Origin: Streptomyces sp. R28
GTDB taxonomy: Bacteria > Actinomycetota > Actinomycetes > Streptomycetales > Streptomycetaceae
Assembly (NCBI RefSeq): GCF_041052385.1
Contig: NZ_CP163439.1
Location: 5,445,001-5,509,000 of the forward strand
Direction: 5' to 3'
Length of the DNA stretch: 64,000 nucleotides
Shown piece after piece: positions 32,615 through 41,654 of this stretch. The notes under the pieces are model-generated. The model was not told the origin of the DNA, made no database searches, and was given only the letters and a program-made list of their open reading frames with translations. How positions within the stretch are numbered: position 1 is the first letter of the stretch; every line of letters begins with the position of its first letter. A program made the position numbers and the translations under genes.

Positions 32615-33361
32615 TCAGGACCCCGTTGCTTCGAGTCGCAGGGTCAGTCCGTCGAGCACGATGTCCAGGGCCGCCGTGAACTTCGCGTCCCGCATGGCCG
32701 TCGGGTCCTTGGTGGCGGCCTCCTCCGTTTCGGCGTAGCCCTTCGCCAGGTGTTCGTGTTCCGCAACCGCCTGCTGGGCCGCGGGCATCAGGCGCGCGAT
32801 AAAACCGGCCTCCGTCTCCCCGGAGCGGGCGACCGTGATGAGCCAGGCGGCCTCGGTGGTGCTCATGCCGATGACGTACGACATCACGGCGTCGATCGCG
32901 AGAGCGGGATCCGGGAATCCGGCGGCCGTGAAGAGCGCGGCCAGGCGCTCCGAGTACGACATGAGGTTGGGGCCGAGGTAGGCGAGGCCCGCCTGGCCGA
33001 GGATCGAGCCCAGCCAGGGATGCCGTAGGGCCGTCGTACGGAAGGAATGGGCTGCCTCGGCAACGGCCGCCCGCCAGTCGGAGCTGTCCGCCGGCGGTAC
33101 GTGGATCTCCGCGGCGACCTCGTCGACGGCCAGCTCCATCAGCTCGTCCTTGGTGGCGACGTGCCGGTAGAGGGAGGCCGCGCCCGCGTTCAGCCGGGTG
33201 GCGAGCTTGCGCATGCTCAGCGCCTCGACGCCCTCCGCGTCCAGCATGACGATCGCCTCGCGCACGATCGTGGCGCGGCTGAGCGCGGGCTGGTCGGCCT
33301 CGCGCTGGGGGCGGGCCCAGACGGAGGGGATGGGGCTCTGCTTCGTCGTCCTGGCGGCCAT
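32615..33361 (-). CDS. TetR-family repressor of the adjacent exporter
   Basis: A 248-aa TetR-family regulator with the HTH at about residues 25-75 (REAIVMLDAEGVEALSMRKL, GAASLYRHVATKDEL) and a TetR_C-type ligand domain. ATG 33361 has an AAGGAG ribosome site. It diverges from a 14-helix MFS pump across a 147-bp region with a strong palindrome, the standard layout of a ligand-relieved efflux repressor. Confidence 0.88.
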   Translation of the reverse strand: MAARTTKQSPIPSVWARPQREADQPALSRATIVREAIVMLDAEGVEALSMRKLATRLNAGAASLYRHVATKDELMELAVDEVAAEIHVPPADSSDWRAAVAEAAHSFRTTALRHPWLGSILGQAGLAYLGPNLMSYSERLAALFTAAGFPDPALAIDAVMSYVIGMSTTEAAWLITVARSGETEAGFIARLMPAAQQAVAEHEHLAKGYAETEEAATKDPTAMRDAKFTAALDIVLDGLTLRLEATGS

Positions 33362-33431
33362 CGGGTGCTCCTTGAGGTCCGGTCCGACCTGCTGCGTACA
33401 TCGTTCGCATCGAGCGTACAGGAATCGATGG

Positions 33432-33468
33432 TTGCGAACACTGTTCCGGTGTGCGTACAGTGTTCGCA
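33432..33468. promoter_or_regulatory. TetR operator overlapping the exporter promoter
   Basis: TGCGAACACTG (33433-33443) and CAGTGTTCGCA (33458-33468) form a perfect 11-bp inverted repeat. A -35 TTGCGA (33432-33437) and a -10 TACAGT (33456-33461), 18 bp apart, lie inside it, so repressor binding would block RNA polymerase. A TTCGCATCGA half-site recurs at about 33406. Confidence 0.75.
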
Positions 33469-33508
33469 TCGAAGGAACGGTGTTCACAACGCTGGAGGGG
33501 AAGTCGTC

Positions 33509-35038
33509 ATGGACGTCAAGGGAACGCGTGATCCACGCCGCTGGTGGATCCTGATCGTGCTCTGCCTGAGCACCCTGGTGCTGGTCGTCGACAGCATGGC
33601 GCTGACCGTCGCGGTGCCCGTGATGACCGAGGAGATCGGGGCGAGCGCCCAGGACACCCAGTGGATCCTGGACTCCTACATCCTGGTCTTCGCCGGCCTC
33701 CTGCTCACCTCCGGCAGCCTGGGTGACCGGTTCGGGCGCCGGAAGGTGATGCTGATCGGGCTCCTGCTCTTCGGGGCGGCCTCGCTGGCCGCGACCTGGT
33801 GCACCAGCCCCGGCGAGGTGATCGCCGCACGCGTCGCGATGGGTGTCGGCGGGGCCCTGATCATGCCGTCCACCCTGTCGATCCTCATCACCGTCTTCGA
33901 CGAGGAGGAGCGCGGCAGGGCGATGGCGGCCTGGAGCTCGGTGTCGATGCTGGGCCTGGTCGGCAGCCCCGTGCTGGGTGGCATCCTGATCGACCACTTC
34001 TCCTGGCAGTCGATCTTCTTCATCAACGTGCCGATCGTGGCGCTCGCGATCGTCGCCGGTCTCATGCTGATGCCGGAGTCCAAGGCGCCCTGGCAGAAGG
34101 CCGACCCGCTGGGCGCGGTGCTCTCGGCGGTCGGGATGACGGCCCTGGTCTGGTGGATCATCGAGCTTCCGCAGCACGGTGCGCTGGGCGGCCGCTCCAC
34201 GGTCACCCTGGTGGTGGCGCTCGCCTCCCTGGCCGGCTTCGTGGTCTGGGAGAACGTCACCAAGTCCCCCATGGTCCCGCTGGTCCTGTTCAAGCACCGC
34301 AACTTCAGCGGTGGTTCGCTCTCCCTGGCCCTCGTCCAGATCGGCAACGGCGGTCTGCTGCTGGTCCTCACGCAGTACCTGCAGTTCGTGCTCGGCTACT
34401 CGCCCGTCAAGGCGGGCCTCGCCTTCCTGCCGCTGGCGATCACCGCCCTGCTCGGCAACGGGGTGGGCGTCAAGCTCGCCGCGAAGTACGGCAACCGGTG
34501 GGTGATCCTCGCGGGCATGCTGGTGATGGTGGTCTGCTTCGCCCTGCTGGCCACGGTCTCGGCGGACTCCGGCTTCACGGTCCCGGCGGTGGCGCTCGGT
34601 CTCCTCGGCCTCGGTGCGGGCCTCGCGATGCCGGCCGCGGTCGGGGCGCTGATGGGCACCATCCCCGAGGACAAGGCGGGCGTCGGCTCGGCCCTGAACG
34701 ACACCATCCAGCAGGCCGGCACCGCGCTGGGCATCGCGATCCTCGGCTCGCTGCTGTCGAGCGGCTTCGCGGACCGGATGCCCGAGGGGACGCCGGACCA
34801 GGCGAAGCACTCGATCGCCGGTGCGGTGGCCGGCGGCGACGCCGGTCTGGTCGCTGCGGCCCGCGAGGCCTTCACCGCCTCGATGTCCACCACCTTCACG
34901 GTCAGCGCGATCGGGGTCCTGGCGGCGGCGCTGCTGGCGACGCTGGTGATGCGGGACGACCGGCGCGCACCGGCGGTGGCGGAGCACCTGCCCGCGGCGG
35001 ACCGCACCCCCGAGAAGCAGCCCGAACCCGTCGTCTGA
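33509..35038 (+). CDS. DHA2-family (EmrB/QacA-like) MFS exporter
   Basis: A 509-aa, 14-helix drug:H+ antiporter-type MFS protein. RRWWILIVLCLSTLVLVVDS is helix 1, TQWILDSYILVFAGLLL is the DHA2 helix 2, GSLGDRFGRRKVM is the MFS loop, and MGVGGALIMPSTLSIL is motif C of antiporters. ATG 33509 has GGAGGGG at 9 bp. It is divergent from and presumably repressed by the TetR gene. It likely exports a toxic compound or natural product; the substrate is unknown. Confidence 0.9.
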   Translation: MDVKGTRDPRRWWILIVLCLSTLVLVVDSMALTVAVPVMTEEIGASAQDTQWILDSYILVFAGLLLTSGSLGDRFGRRKVMLIGLLLFGAASLAATWCTSPGEVIAARVAMGVGGALIMPSTLSILITVFDEEERGRAMAAWSSVSMLGLVGSPVLGGILIDHFSWQSIFFINVPIVALAIVAGLMLMPESKAPWQKADPLGAVLSAVGMTALVWWIIELPQHGALGGRSTVTLVVALASLAGFVVWENVTKSPMVPLVLFKHRNFSGGSLSLALVQIGNGGLLLVLTQYLQFVLGYSPVKAGLAFLPLAITALLGNGVGVKLAAKYGNRWVILAGMLVMVVCFALLATVSADSGFTVPAVALGLLGLGAGLAMPAAVGALMGTIPEDKAGVGSALNDTIQQAGTALGIAILGSLLSSGFADRMPEGTPDQAKHSIAGAVAGGDAGLVAAAREAFTASMSTTFTVSAIGVLAAALLATLVMRDDRRAPAVAEHLPAADRTPEKQPEPVV

Positions 35039-35100
35039 CCACGCCGTCCAGGCTCTTGCTGGCACACTGAACCGCCCCCGAAACACCGGTTCCTCATGAT

Positions 35101-35166
35101 GAAGGCCGGCACCCGCCCCGGGTGTCGGCCTTCGGCTGTGCCCGGAGGGAATGCCCTCCGGGCTTT
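35101..35166 (+). terminator. Two tandem hairpins after the exporter gene
   Basis: First hairpin: GAAGGCCGGCACCC (35101-35114) with GGGTGTCGGCCTTC, loop GCCCC. Second: GCCCGGAGGG (35140-35149) with CCCTCCGGGC (35154-35163), loop AATG, followed by TTT. The pair is a strong tandem terminator. Confidence 0.8.
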
Positions 35167-35229
35167 CCACGTTAGAGGTGGCAGAAAGTTCAATGCTCAA
35201 CTAAACTGGCCGCACAAGGAGGTACCGAC

Positions 35230-36210
35230 ATGCCTGCAGTGACCGTCGAGAACCCGCTGACGCTGCCACGCGTCGCCGCGCCCACGGAGGCAGTGGCCCG
35301 TCCCGTGCTCGCCGTCACGACCGCGCCGAGCGGTTTCGAGGGTGAGGGCTTCCCGGTGCGCCGTGCGTTCGCCGGGATCAACTACCGCCACCTGGACCCG
35401 TTCATCATGATGGACCAGATGGGCGAGGTGGACTACGCGCCGGGTGAGCCCAAGGGCACCCCCTGGCACCCGCACCGCGGCTTCGAGACCGTCACCTACA
35501 TCATCGACGGGATCTTCGACCACCAGGACAGCAACGGCGGCGGTGGCACCATCACCAACGGCGACACCCAGTGGATGACCGCGGGTTCGGGCCTCCTGCA
35601 CATCGAGGCCCCGCCGGAGTCCCTCGTCATGTCCGGCGGTCTCTTCCACGGCCTGCAGCTGTGGGTGAACCTCCCGGCCAGGGACAAGATGATGGCCCCG
35701 CGCTACCAGGACATCCGCGGCGGCCACGTCCAGCTGCTCACCACCCCCGACGGCGGCGCGCTGCTGCGTGTCATCGCGGGCGAGCTGGACGGCCACCAGG
35801 GACCGGGTGTCACCCACACCCCGATCACGATGATCCACGCGACCCTCGCCCCGGGAGCGGAGATCACCCTGCCGTGGCGCGAGGACTTCAACGGCCTCGC
35901 GTACGTGCTCGCGGGCCGTGGCACGGTGGGTGCGGAGCGCCGCCCCGTCGAGCTGGGCCAGACGGCGGTCTTCGGCAGCGGCGGCTCCCTGACCGTGCGC
36001 GCGGACGAGAAGCAGGACTCCCACACGCCCGACCTGGAGGTCGTCCTCCTGGGCGGACAGCCGATCCGTGAGCCGATGGCCCACTACGGCCCGTTCGTGA
36101 TGAACACGCGGGAAGAGCTCCAGCAGGCCTTCGAGGACTTCCAGAAGGGGCGGCTGGGGACGATCCCGGCAGTGCACGGGATGACTGCGAGCGGCCCGTC
36201 CGAGGGCTGA
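35230..36210 (+). CDS. Pirin family protein
   Basis: A 326-aa bicupin. The N-terminal cupin has the metal site in NYRHLDPFIMMDQMGE, TPWHPHRGFETVTYIIDG and GSGLLHIEAPPE. The C-terminal cupin follows. Bacterial pirins are quercetinases or redox/iron-linked modulators, for example binding pyruvate dehydrogenase E1 in Serratia. ATG 35230 has AAGGAGG at 8 bp. An imperfect AGTT-N8-AACT dyad sits over its promoter at about 35189-35204. Confidence 0.87.
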   Translation: MPAVTVENPLTLPRVAAPTEAVARPVLAVTTAPSGFEGEGFPVRRAFAGINYRHLDPFIMMDQMGEVDYAPGEPKGTPWHPHRGFETVTYIIDGIFDHQDSNGGGGTITNGDTQWMTAGSGLLHIEAPPESLVMSGGLFHGLQLWVNLPARDKMMAPRYQDIRGGHVQLLTTPDGGALLRVIAGELDGHQGPGVTHTPITMIHATLAPGAEITLPWREDFNGLAYVLAGRGTVGAERRPVELGQTAVFGSGGSLTVRADEKQDSHTPDLEVVLLGGQPIREPMAHYGPFVMNTREELQQAFEDFQKGRLGTIPAVHGMTASGPSEG

Positions 36211-36374
36211 CACCGGTCGGGTTCCGGCCGATTTCCGGTCGGGTTCCGGTCGAGTTCCATGGCGATCAGCGCCGGTAGTCCGGTGCTGATCGCCCAGGCC
36301 CGTCACCCGGGCCCGTCACCCACCCGGTCCGCCCGCGCACGACAGCCCCGGTCGGTCCATGATCCGCTGGAGGC

Positions 36375-37469
36375 GTGCAGGCCCCCACCCCGCTGCTCCC
36401 CGGCCCCGTCCGGCGGCTCGCCGCCTGGTGTGTCGTCGTGCTGTTGGTCGCCGGGGTCGTCTACGTCGGGATCCGGCTGGCCGTGGAGTTCCGTACGGCC
36501 GTCGTGCCCGTGCTGCTCGCCCTGCTCGGGACGGCGTTGCTCGGGCCCCTGCACCGGCGGCTGGTGAAGGCCAAGGTGAACCGGTCCGTCGCCGCCGGGC
36601 TCACCTGCGTCGCCGTCGTGGCCGTCGTCGGCGGGGCCGTGTACATCGTCGTCGCCGCGATCGTCGACACCGGCGACCAGATCCTCGCCGCGCTCAGGCA
36701 GGCGGCCCAGGACCTCGCCGAGCACTTCGGGGCCGCCGGGACCTCGCTGGACGATCTCGCCACCAACGCCAAGGAGTTGCTCACCGACTTCGGCGGGACC
36801 GCCGCCTCCGGGGTCATCAGCGGGGTGAGTGTCGTCGCGGAGACCATCGCCATGGCGGTGCTCGCGCTGCTGCTCGTCTTCTTCTTCCTGCGGGACTCCG
36901 ACCGGGCCACAGACACCTTGCGCTCCGTTGTTCCGGGCGGGGCCGGGGAGGTCATGGAGGCCATGGCCCGGCGGGCGTTCCAGGGTGTGGAGGGGTTCAT
37001 GCGGGGGACCACCTTCATCGCCCTCATCGACGCCCTCTGCATCACTGTCGGGCTGCTCGTCCTCGACGTCCCGGGCGCGGTCGGGCTGGGCGCGCTCGTC
37101 TTCGTCGGGGCCTACATCCCCTACCTCGGCGCCTTCCTCTCGGGGGCCGTCGCCGTGCTGGTGGCGCTGGCCGACCGGGGGTTCGTCATCGCGCTGTGGG
37201 TGCTGGCGATCGTGGTCGCCGTGCAGGTCCTGGAGGGGCATGTGCTGACGCCCATGATCCAGAGCCGGACCGTGCAGATGCACCCGGCCGTCGTCATGGT
37301 GGCGATCACCGCGGGGGCGTCCGTGGCCGGAGTCCTCGGCATGCTGCTCGCCGTACCGCTGACCGCGGCCGCCTTCGGCGTCGTACGCGAACTGCAGGAC
37401 CGTTACGCGAGCCCCGAGCCCTCCGAGCCGTCTGCGCCCCCGGAACCGTCGCCGCCCTCGGACTCGTAG
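36375..37469 (+). CDS. AI-2E family transporter-like membrane protein
   Basis: A 364-aa polytopic membrane protein of the PF01594 family (TqsA/YhhT-like; some members are Na+/H+ antiporters). About eight helices; FVGAYIPYLGAFLSGAVAVL, EGHVLTPMIQSRTVQMHP and LGMLLAVPLTAAAFGV are the family signatures. The Pro/Ser/Glu-rich tail (PEPSEPSAPPEP) overlaps the 3' end of the SpoIIE gene on the other strand by 67 bp. The GTG start has its GGAGG only one base away, so the true start may differ slightly. Confidence 0.82.
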   Translation: MQAPTPLLPGPVRRLAAWCVVVLLVAGVVYVGIRLAVEFRTAVVPVLLALLGTALLGPLHRRLVKAKVNRSVAAGLTCVAVVAVVGGAVYIVVAAIVDTGDQILAALRQAAQDLAEHFGAAGTSLDDLATNAKELLTDFGGTAASGVISGVSVVAETIAMAVLALLLVFFFLRDSDRATDTLRSVVPGGAGEVMEAMARRAFQGVEGFMRGTTFIALIDALCITVGLLVLDVPGAVGLGALVFVGAYIPYLGAFLSGAVAVLVALADRGFVIALWVLAIVVAVQVLEGHVLTPMIQSRTVQMHPAVVMVAITAGASVAGVLGMLLAVPLTAAAFGVVRELQDRYASPEPSEPSAPPEPSPPSDS

Positions 37470-39565
37470 AGCTCGAACCAGATGCTCTTGCCCTCGCCCC
37501 GGGGGTCCACCCCCCACGACTGAGCCAGCAGCTCGATCAGCATCAGGCCCCGCCCGGACGACGCCAGTTCCCCGGGGCGGCGCTTGTGCGGAAGGTCGTC
37601 GCTGGTGTCCGTCACCTCGACGCGGATCCGGCGGCCCCCCGGCTCGCCCCGTACCTCGGCGAGGAGCAGGGCGTCGGCGTCGGTGTGGACGAGGACGTTC
37701 GTGAGCATCTCGGAGAGGAGGAGGACGGCCGAGTCCACCTGGTCCTCGGACGTCCAGTCGTGCAGCAGTTCCCGCAGCTGCTGCCGGGCCACCGCCACCC
37801 GCTCCGGCTCCGCCTGGGCCACCGACATCATGGTGCGCCGGATCGTCGGCCGCACGGCGACCGGGCCGCCGCAGCCCTCCCCCTCCCGGCACAGCAGCAG
37901 CACCGCTATGTCGTCCTCGCGCCGGTCGGCGAGCGGGCCGGTGGTGTGGTGGGAGGACGGGCCGTGCACGGCCTGGACGAGGGCGTCGGCGAGCGACTCC
38001 AGGTCGCCGTCGTGCTCCTCCAGGATCGCGCGGATGCGCTTCCAGCCGGTCTCCAGGTCGTGGCCGCCGGTCTCGATCAGGCCGTCCGTGCAGATCAGCA
38101 TCGTCTCGCCGGGTTCCAGGGTGATCCGGGTCGTCGGGTAGTCGGCGTCCGGGTCGATGCCGAGCGGGAGGCCGCCGGCCGTCGGGCGGGCCAGCACCGT
38201 GCCGTCGGTCATTCGGATCGCCGGGTCCGGGTGCCCGGCGCGGGCGATGTCCAGCAGGCCGGTCGTGGGGTCGACCTCGACGTACAGGCAGGTCGCGAAG
38301 CGCAGCTCGGAGGGGTCCTCGTCGAGGGAGCCGAACGTCATGCCGTGCAGGAAGCGGGAGGCGCGGGAGAGGACGGCGTCGGGGCGGTGGCCCTCGGAGG
38401 CGTAGGCGCGCAGGGCGATGCGGAGCTGGCCCATCAGGCCCGCCGCGCGGACGTCGTGGCCCTGGACGTCGCCGATGACCAGGGCGAAGCGGCCGCCCGG
38501 CAGCGGGATCATGTCGTACCAGTCGCCGCCGACCTGGAGCCCGCCGCCGGTCGGGACGTAGCGGGCGGCGACGCTCATGCCCGGTATCTCGGGGCCCAGC
38601 TGGGGCAGCATCGAGCGCTGGAGGCCGTCCGTCAGTTCCCGCGCGGACTCGGCGGCCTCGGCGCGGGACAGGGCCTGGGCGAGCATCCGGGCCACCGTCG
38701 TCAGCACGGACCGCTCGTCGGGTGTGAACGCGACCGGATAGGTGAAGGCCGCCATCCAGGCGCCCATCGTGCGGCCGGCCACGGTCAGCGGCAGGAACGC
38801 CCAGGACTGGCGGTTGAAGTGCGCGGCGAGCGGCCATGTGACGGGGTAGCGGTCCTTGTACTTCTCGGGCGAGGAGAGGTACACGGCACGGCCGGTGCGG
38901 ACGACCTCGGCGGCCGGGTAGTCCGTGTCCAGGGCCATGTGTGTGAAGGGGCCCTCGTCGCCGGGCTGGTGGCCGTGGTGGCCGATGATCGTCAGACGGT
39001 CGCCCGTCACCCCGAACACCGCGAGGCCGTCCGGCGAGAAGCCCGGCATCGACAGGCCGGCCGCGACCCGCAGCACCTCCGCCGTGGACCGGGCCTCGGC
39101 CAGCGCCCGGCCGGCGTCCAGCAGGAACGCCTCCCGCGAGCGCCGCCAGTCGCCGGTGACCGCCGTACGCCCCGCCGGGGTGCCCGGCCTCGGTTCGGTG
39201 ACCTCCTGGAGGGAGCCCGTCACCTCGTACGACCGTTTCTCGCGGTCGAAGGAGGCGTGGAAGCGGCTGCGGCCGACGCGGACGACCCGGCCCCGCTCGT
39301 CCATGATCCGCACCCGCACCTCGCCGAGGGTGCCCTCGGCCACGGCGAGCTGGATCACTCCGCTGACCTCGTTCCAGTCCACCGGGTGCAGGCGGGAGCG
39401 CACCTGGGCCTGGCTGAGCGTGGCCTGTTCGGGGGGCAGCCCGAGCAGCCGTGCCGCCTCCGCGTCGACTGTGACCAGTCCCGTGGCGGTGTTCCAGTGC
39501 CACAGTCCGGTCGCGAGGGTGGCGAGAACCTCCCCCACGGTGGGCAGGGGCTCACCAGTGCGCAT
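37403..39565 (-). CDS. PAS-GAF-SpoIIE phosphatase with RsbW-like kinase domain
   Basis: A 720-aa signalling protein. PAS-like fold at about 10-110 (WHWNTATGLVTVDAEAARLLG), GAF at about 145-310, PP2C/SpoIIE phosphatase at about 325-560 (LQRSMLPQLGPEIPGMSVA, GGDWYDMIPL, VIGDVQGHDVRAAG, metal Asps intact), and a HATPase_c anti-sigma-like domain at about 590-705 (LLLSEMLTNVLVHT, SSGRGLMLIELLA). Such proteins run partner-switching pathways that control stress sigma factors. It is a single gene with no anti-sigma antagonist partner next to it. The 3' end overlaps the AI-2E gene. Confidence 0.9.
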   Translation of the reverse strand: MRTGEPLPTVGEVLATLATGLWHWNTATGLVTVDAEAARLLGLPPEQATLSQAQVRSRLHPVDWNEVSGVIQLAVAEGTLGEVRVRIMDERGRVVRVGRSRFHASFDREKRSYEVTGSLQEVTEPRPGTPAGRTAVTGDWRRSREAFLLDAGRALAEARSTAEVLRVAAGLSMPGFSPDGLAVFGVTGDRLTIIGHHGHQPGDEGPFTHMALDTDYPAAEVVRTGRAVYLSSPEKYKDRYPVTWPLAAHFNRQSWAFLPLTVAGRTMGAWMAAFTYPVAFTPDERSVLTTVARMLAQALSRAEAAESARELTDGLQRSMLPQLGPEIPGMSVAARYVPTGGGLQVGGDWYDMIPLPGGRFALVIGDVQGHDVRAAGLMGQLRIALRAYASEGHRPDAVLSRASRFLHGMTFGSLDEDPSELRFATCLYVEVDPTTGLLDIARAGHPDPAIRMTDGTVLARPTAGGLPLGIDPDADYPTTRITLEPGETMLICTDGLIETGGHDLETGWKRIRAILEEHDGDLESLADALVQAVHGPSSHHTTGPLADRREDDIAVLLLCREGEGCGGPVAVRPTIRRTMMSVAQAEPERVAVARQQLRELLHDWTSEDQVDSAVLLLSEMLTNVLVHTDADALLLAEVRGEPGGRRIRVEVTDTSDDLPHKRRPGELASSGRGLMLIELLAQSWGVDPRGEGKSIWFELYESEGGDGSGGADGSEGSGLA

Positions 39566-39695
39566 TGCCCCACTGTAAGAAGAGGTGATCGCACACTGCC
39601 ACCGAAGCTGTACGGGGCACCTGGTCGGCCGGGGCGCCGGAGCGCTGCCAAATGGTGGGGAGCCGATCTTGGGGTCCCCGGTAGGCTTGGGGGAA

Positions 39696-39709
39696 GTTTC
39701 ACGTGAAAC
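39696..39709. other. parS: parS chromosome-partition site (ParB binding), second copy
   Basis: GTTTCACGTGAAAC again, an exact match to the Streptomyces parS. It lies in the leader of aspS, 35 bp before the start codon, and 39.2 kb from the first copy. Confidence 0.93.
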
Positions 39710-39744
39710 ACGCCCCTCGATCCGCGAAGACTGGATGAACGACG

Positions 39745-41508
39745 ATGCATCGGTACAGGTCCCACACCTGCGGCGAGCTCCGCTCCTCTGACGTCGGTAC
39801 CGACGTCCGGCTGAGTGGCTGGCTGCACAATCGGCGCGACCTGGGCGGCATCCTCTTCATCGATCTGCGCGATCACTACGGCATCACGCAGCTCGTCGCC
39901 CGTCCCGGCACGCCCGCGTACGAGGCCCTGGACAAGCTGTCCAAGGAATCGACCGTCCGCGTCGACGGCAAGGTCGTCTCCCGCGGCGCCGAGAACATCA
40001 ACCCCGACCTGCCGACCGGCGAGATCGAGGTCGAGGTCGGCGAGGTCGAGCTGCTCGGCGCGGCCGCCCCGCTCCCCTTCACGATCAACACCGAGGACGG
40101 GGTCAACGAGGAGCGGCGCCTGGAGTACCGCTTCCTGGACCTGCGCCGCGAGCGCATGCACAAGAACATCCTGCTGCGTACGTCGGTCATCTCGGCGATC
40201 CGGCACAAGATGACGGCGCTGGGCTTCAACGAGATGGCGACGCCGATCCTGTCCGCGACCTCCCCCGAGGGCGCCCGCGACTTCGTCGTCCCCTCCCGTC
40301 TGAACCCGGGCAAGTTCTACGCCCTGCCGCAGGCGCCGCAGCAGTTCAAGCAGCTGCTGATGATCTCCGGCTTCGACCGCTACTTCCAGATCGCGCCCTG
40401 CTTCCGCGACGAGGACGCGCGTGCGGACCGTTCGCCGGGCGAGTTCTACCAGCTCGACGTCGAGATGAGCTTCGTCGAGCAGGAGGACGTCTTCCAGCCG
40501 ATCGAGCAGCTGATGACCGAGCTGTTCGAGGAGTTCGGCGGCGGCCGCCACGTCACCTCGCCCTTCCCGCGGATCCCGTTCCGTGAGGCGATGCTGAAGT
40601 ACGGCTCCGACAAGCCGGACCTCCGTGCCCAGCTGGAGCTCGTCGACATCACCGACGTCTTCGAGGGCTCGGAGTTCAAGGCGTTCGCCGGCAAGCACGT
40701 GCGTGCCCTGGCGGTGCCGGACGTCTCCGCGCAGCCCCGGAAGTTCTTCGACCAGCTCGGTGACTTCGCGGTCTCGCAGGGCGCCAAGGGCCTGGCCTGG
40801 GTGCGCGTGGCCGAGGACGGCTCGCTGTCCGGCCCGATCGCGAAGTTCCTCACCGAGGAGAACGTCGCCGAGCTGACCAAGCGCCTCTCCCTGGCCGCCG
40901 GTCACGCCGTCTTCTTCGGCGCGGGCGAGTTCGACGAGGTCTCGAAGATCATGGGCGCGGTGCGGGTCGAGGCCGCCAAGCGTGCCGGGCACTTCGAGGA
41001 GGGCGTCTTCCGGTTCTGCTGGATCGTTGACTTCCCGATGTACGAGAAGGACGAGGAGACCGGCGCGATCGACTTCTCGCACAACCCCTTCTCGATGCCG
41101 CAGGGCGGTCTGGAGGCCCTGCAGACGCAGGACCCGCTGGACATCCTGGGCTGGCAGTACGACATCGTCTGCAACGGCGTCGAGCTGTCCTCGGGCGCGA
41201 TCCGGAACCACGAGCCGGAGATCATGCTCAAGGCCTTCGAGATCGCGGGCTACGACCGCGAGACCGTCGAGGAGAAGTTCGCCGGCATGCTCCGCGCCTT
41301 CCGCTTCGGCGCCCCGCCGCACGGCGGCATCGCCCCCGGCGTCGACCGCATCGTCATGCTCCTCGCGGACGAGCCGAACATCCGCGAGACCATCGCCTTC
41401 CCGCTCAACGGCAACGCCCAGGACCTGATGATGGGCGCGCCGACGGAGCTGGAGGAGGCGAGGCTGAAGGAGCTGCACCTGACGGTGCGCAAGCCGCAGC
41501 CGAAGTAG
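39745..41508 (+). CDS. aspS: Aspartyl-tRNA synthetase
   Basis: A 587-aa class IIb tRNA synthetase of the bacterial type. It has an OB-fold anticodon domain (VRLSGWLHNRRDLGGILFID), class II motif 2 (FRDEDARADRSPGEFYQLD), a GAD insertion and motif 3 (GGIAPGVDRIVMLL). It has the QAPQQFKQLLM loop. Actinobacteria that have GatCAB often use a non-discriminating AspRS; that cannot be settled here. ATG 39745. The message starts at or after a parS site. Confidence 0.95.
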   Translation: MHRYRSHTCGELRSSDVGTDVRLSGWLHNRRDLGGILFIDLRDHYGITQLVARPGTPAYEALDKLSKESTVRVDGKVVSRGAENINPDLPTGEIEVEVGEVELLGAAAPLPFTINTEDGVNEERRLEYRFLDLRRERMHKNILLRTSVISAIRHKMTALGFNEMATPILSATSPEGARDFVVPSRLNPGKFYALPQAPQQFKQLLMISGFDRYFQIAPCFRDEDARADRSPGEFYQLDVEMSFVEQEDVFQPIEQLMTELFEEFGGGRHVTSPFPRIPFREAMLKYGSDKPDLRAQLELVDITDVFEGSEFKAFAGKHVRALAVPDVSAQPRKFFDQLGDFAVSQGAKGLAWVRVAEDGSLSGPIAKFLTEENVAELTKRLSLAAGHAVFFGAGEFDEVSKIMGAVRVEAAKRAGHFEEGVFRFCWIVDFPMYEKDEETGAIDFSHNPFSMPQGGLEALQTQDPLDILGWQYDIVCNGVELSSGAIRNHEPEIMLKAFEIAGYDRETVEEKFAGMLRAFRFGAPPHGGIAPGVDRIVMLLADEPNIRETIAFPLNGNAQDLMMGAPTELEEARLKELHLTVRKPQPK

Positions 41509-41540
41509 GTCTTTGAAGAAGTAGGTCTTTGAAGCCGTAG

Positions 41541-41580
41541 GTGGCTCGGAACCGGCGTCGGTTCTGAGCCACTTTCGTTT
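41541..41580 (+). terminator. aspS terminator
   Basis: GTGGCTCGGAACCG (41541-41554) pairs with CGGTTCTGAGCCAC (41559-41572) apart from one mismatch, loop GCGT, then TTTCGTTT. A direct repeat of GTAGGTCTTTGAAGAA-like units lies between the stop codon and the hairpin. Confidence 0.85.
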
Positions 41581-41654
41581 ACGGCGCTCATGCAGGGCTT
41601 TCACCCAGCTCTTACCCAACCTCCTGACAGGCGCGGTCCCTAACTTCCCTGCAC

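Noticed and set aside
36303..39706. Frames of over 1000 codons on both strands across the AI-2E and SpoIIE genes
   Set aside because: They are GC-driven shadow frames; the true genes show full domain motifs in other frames.
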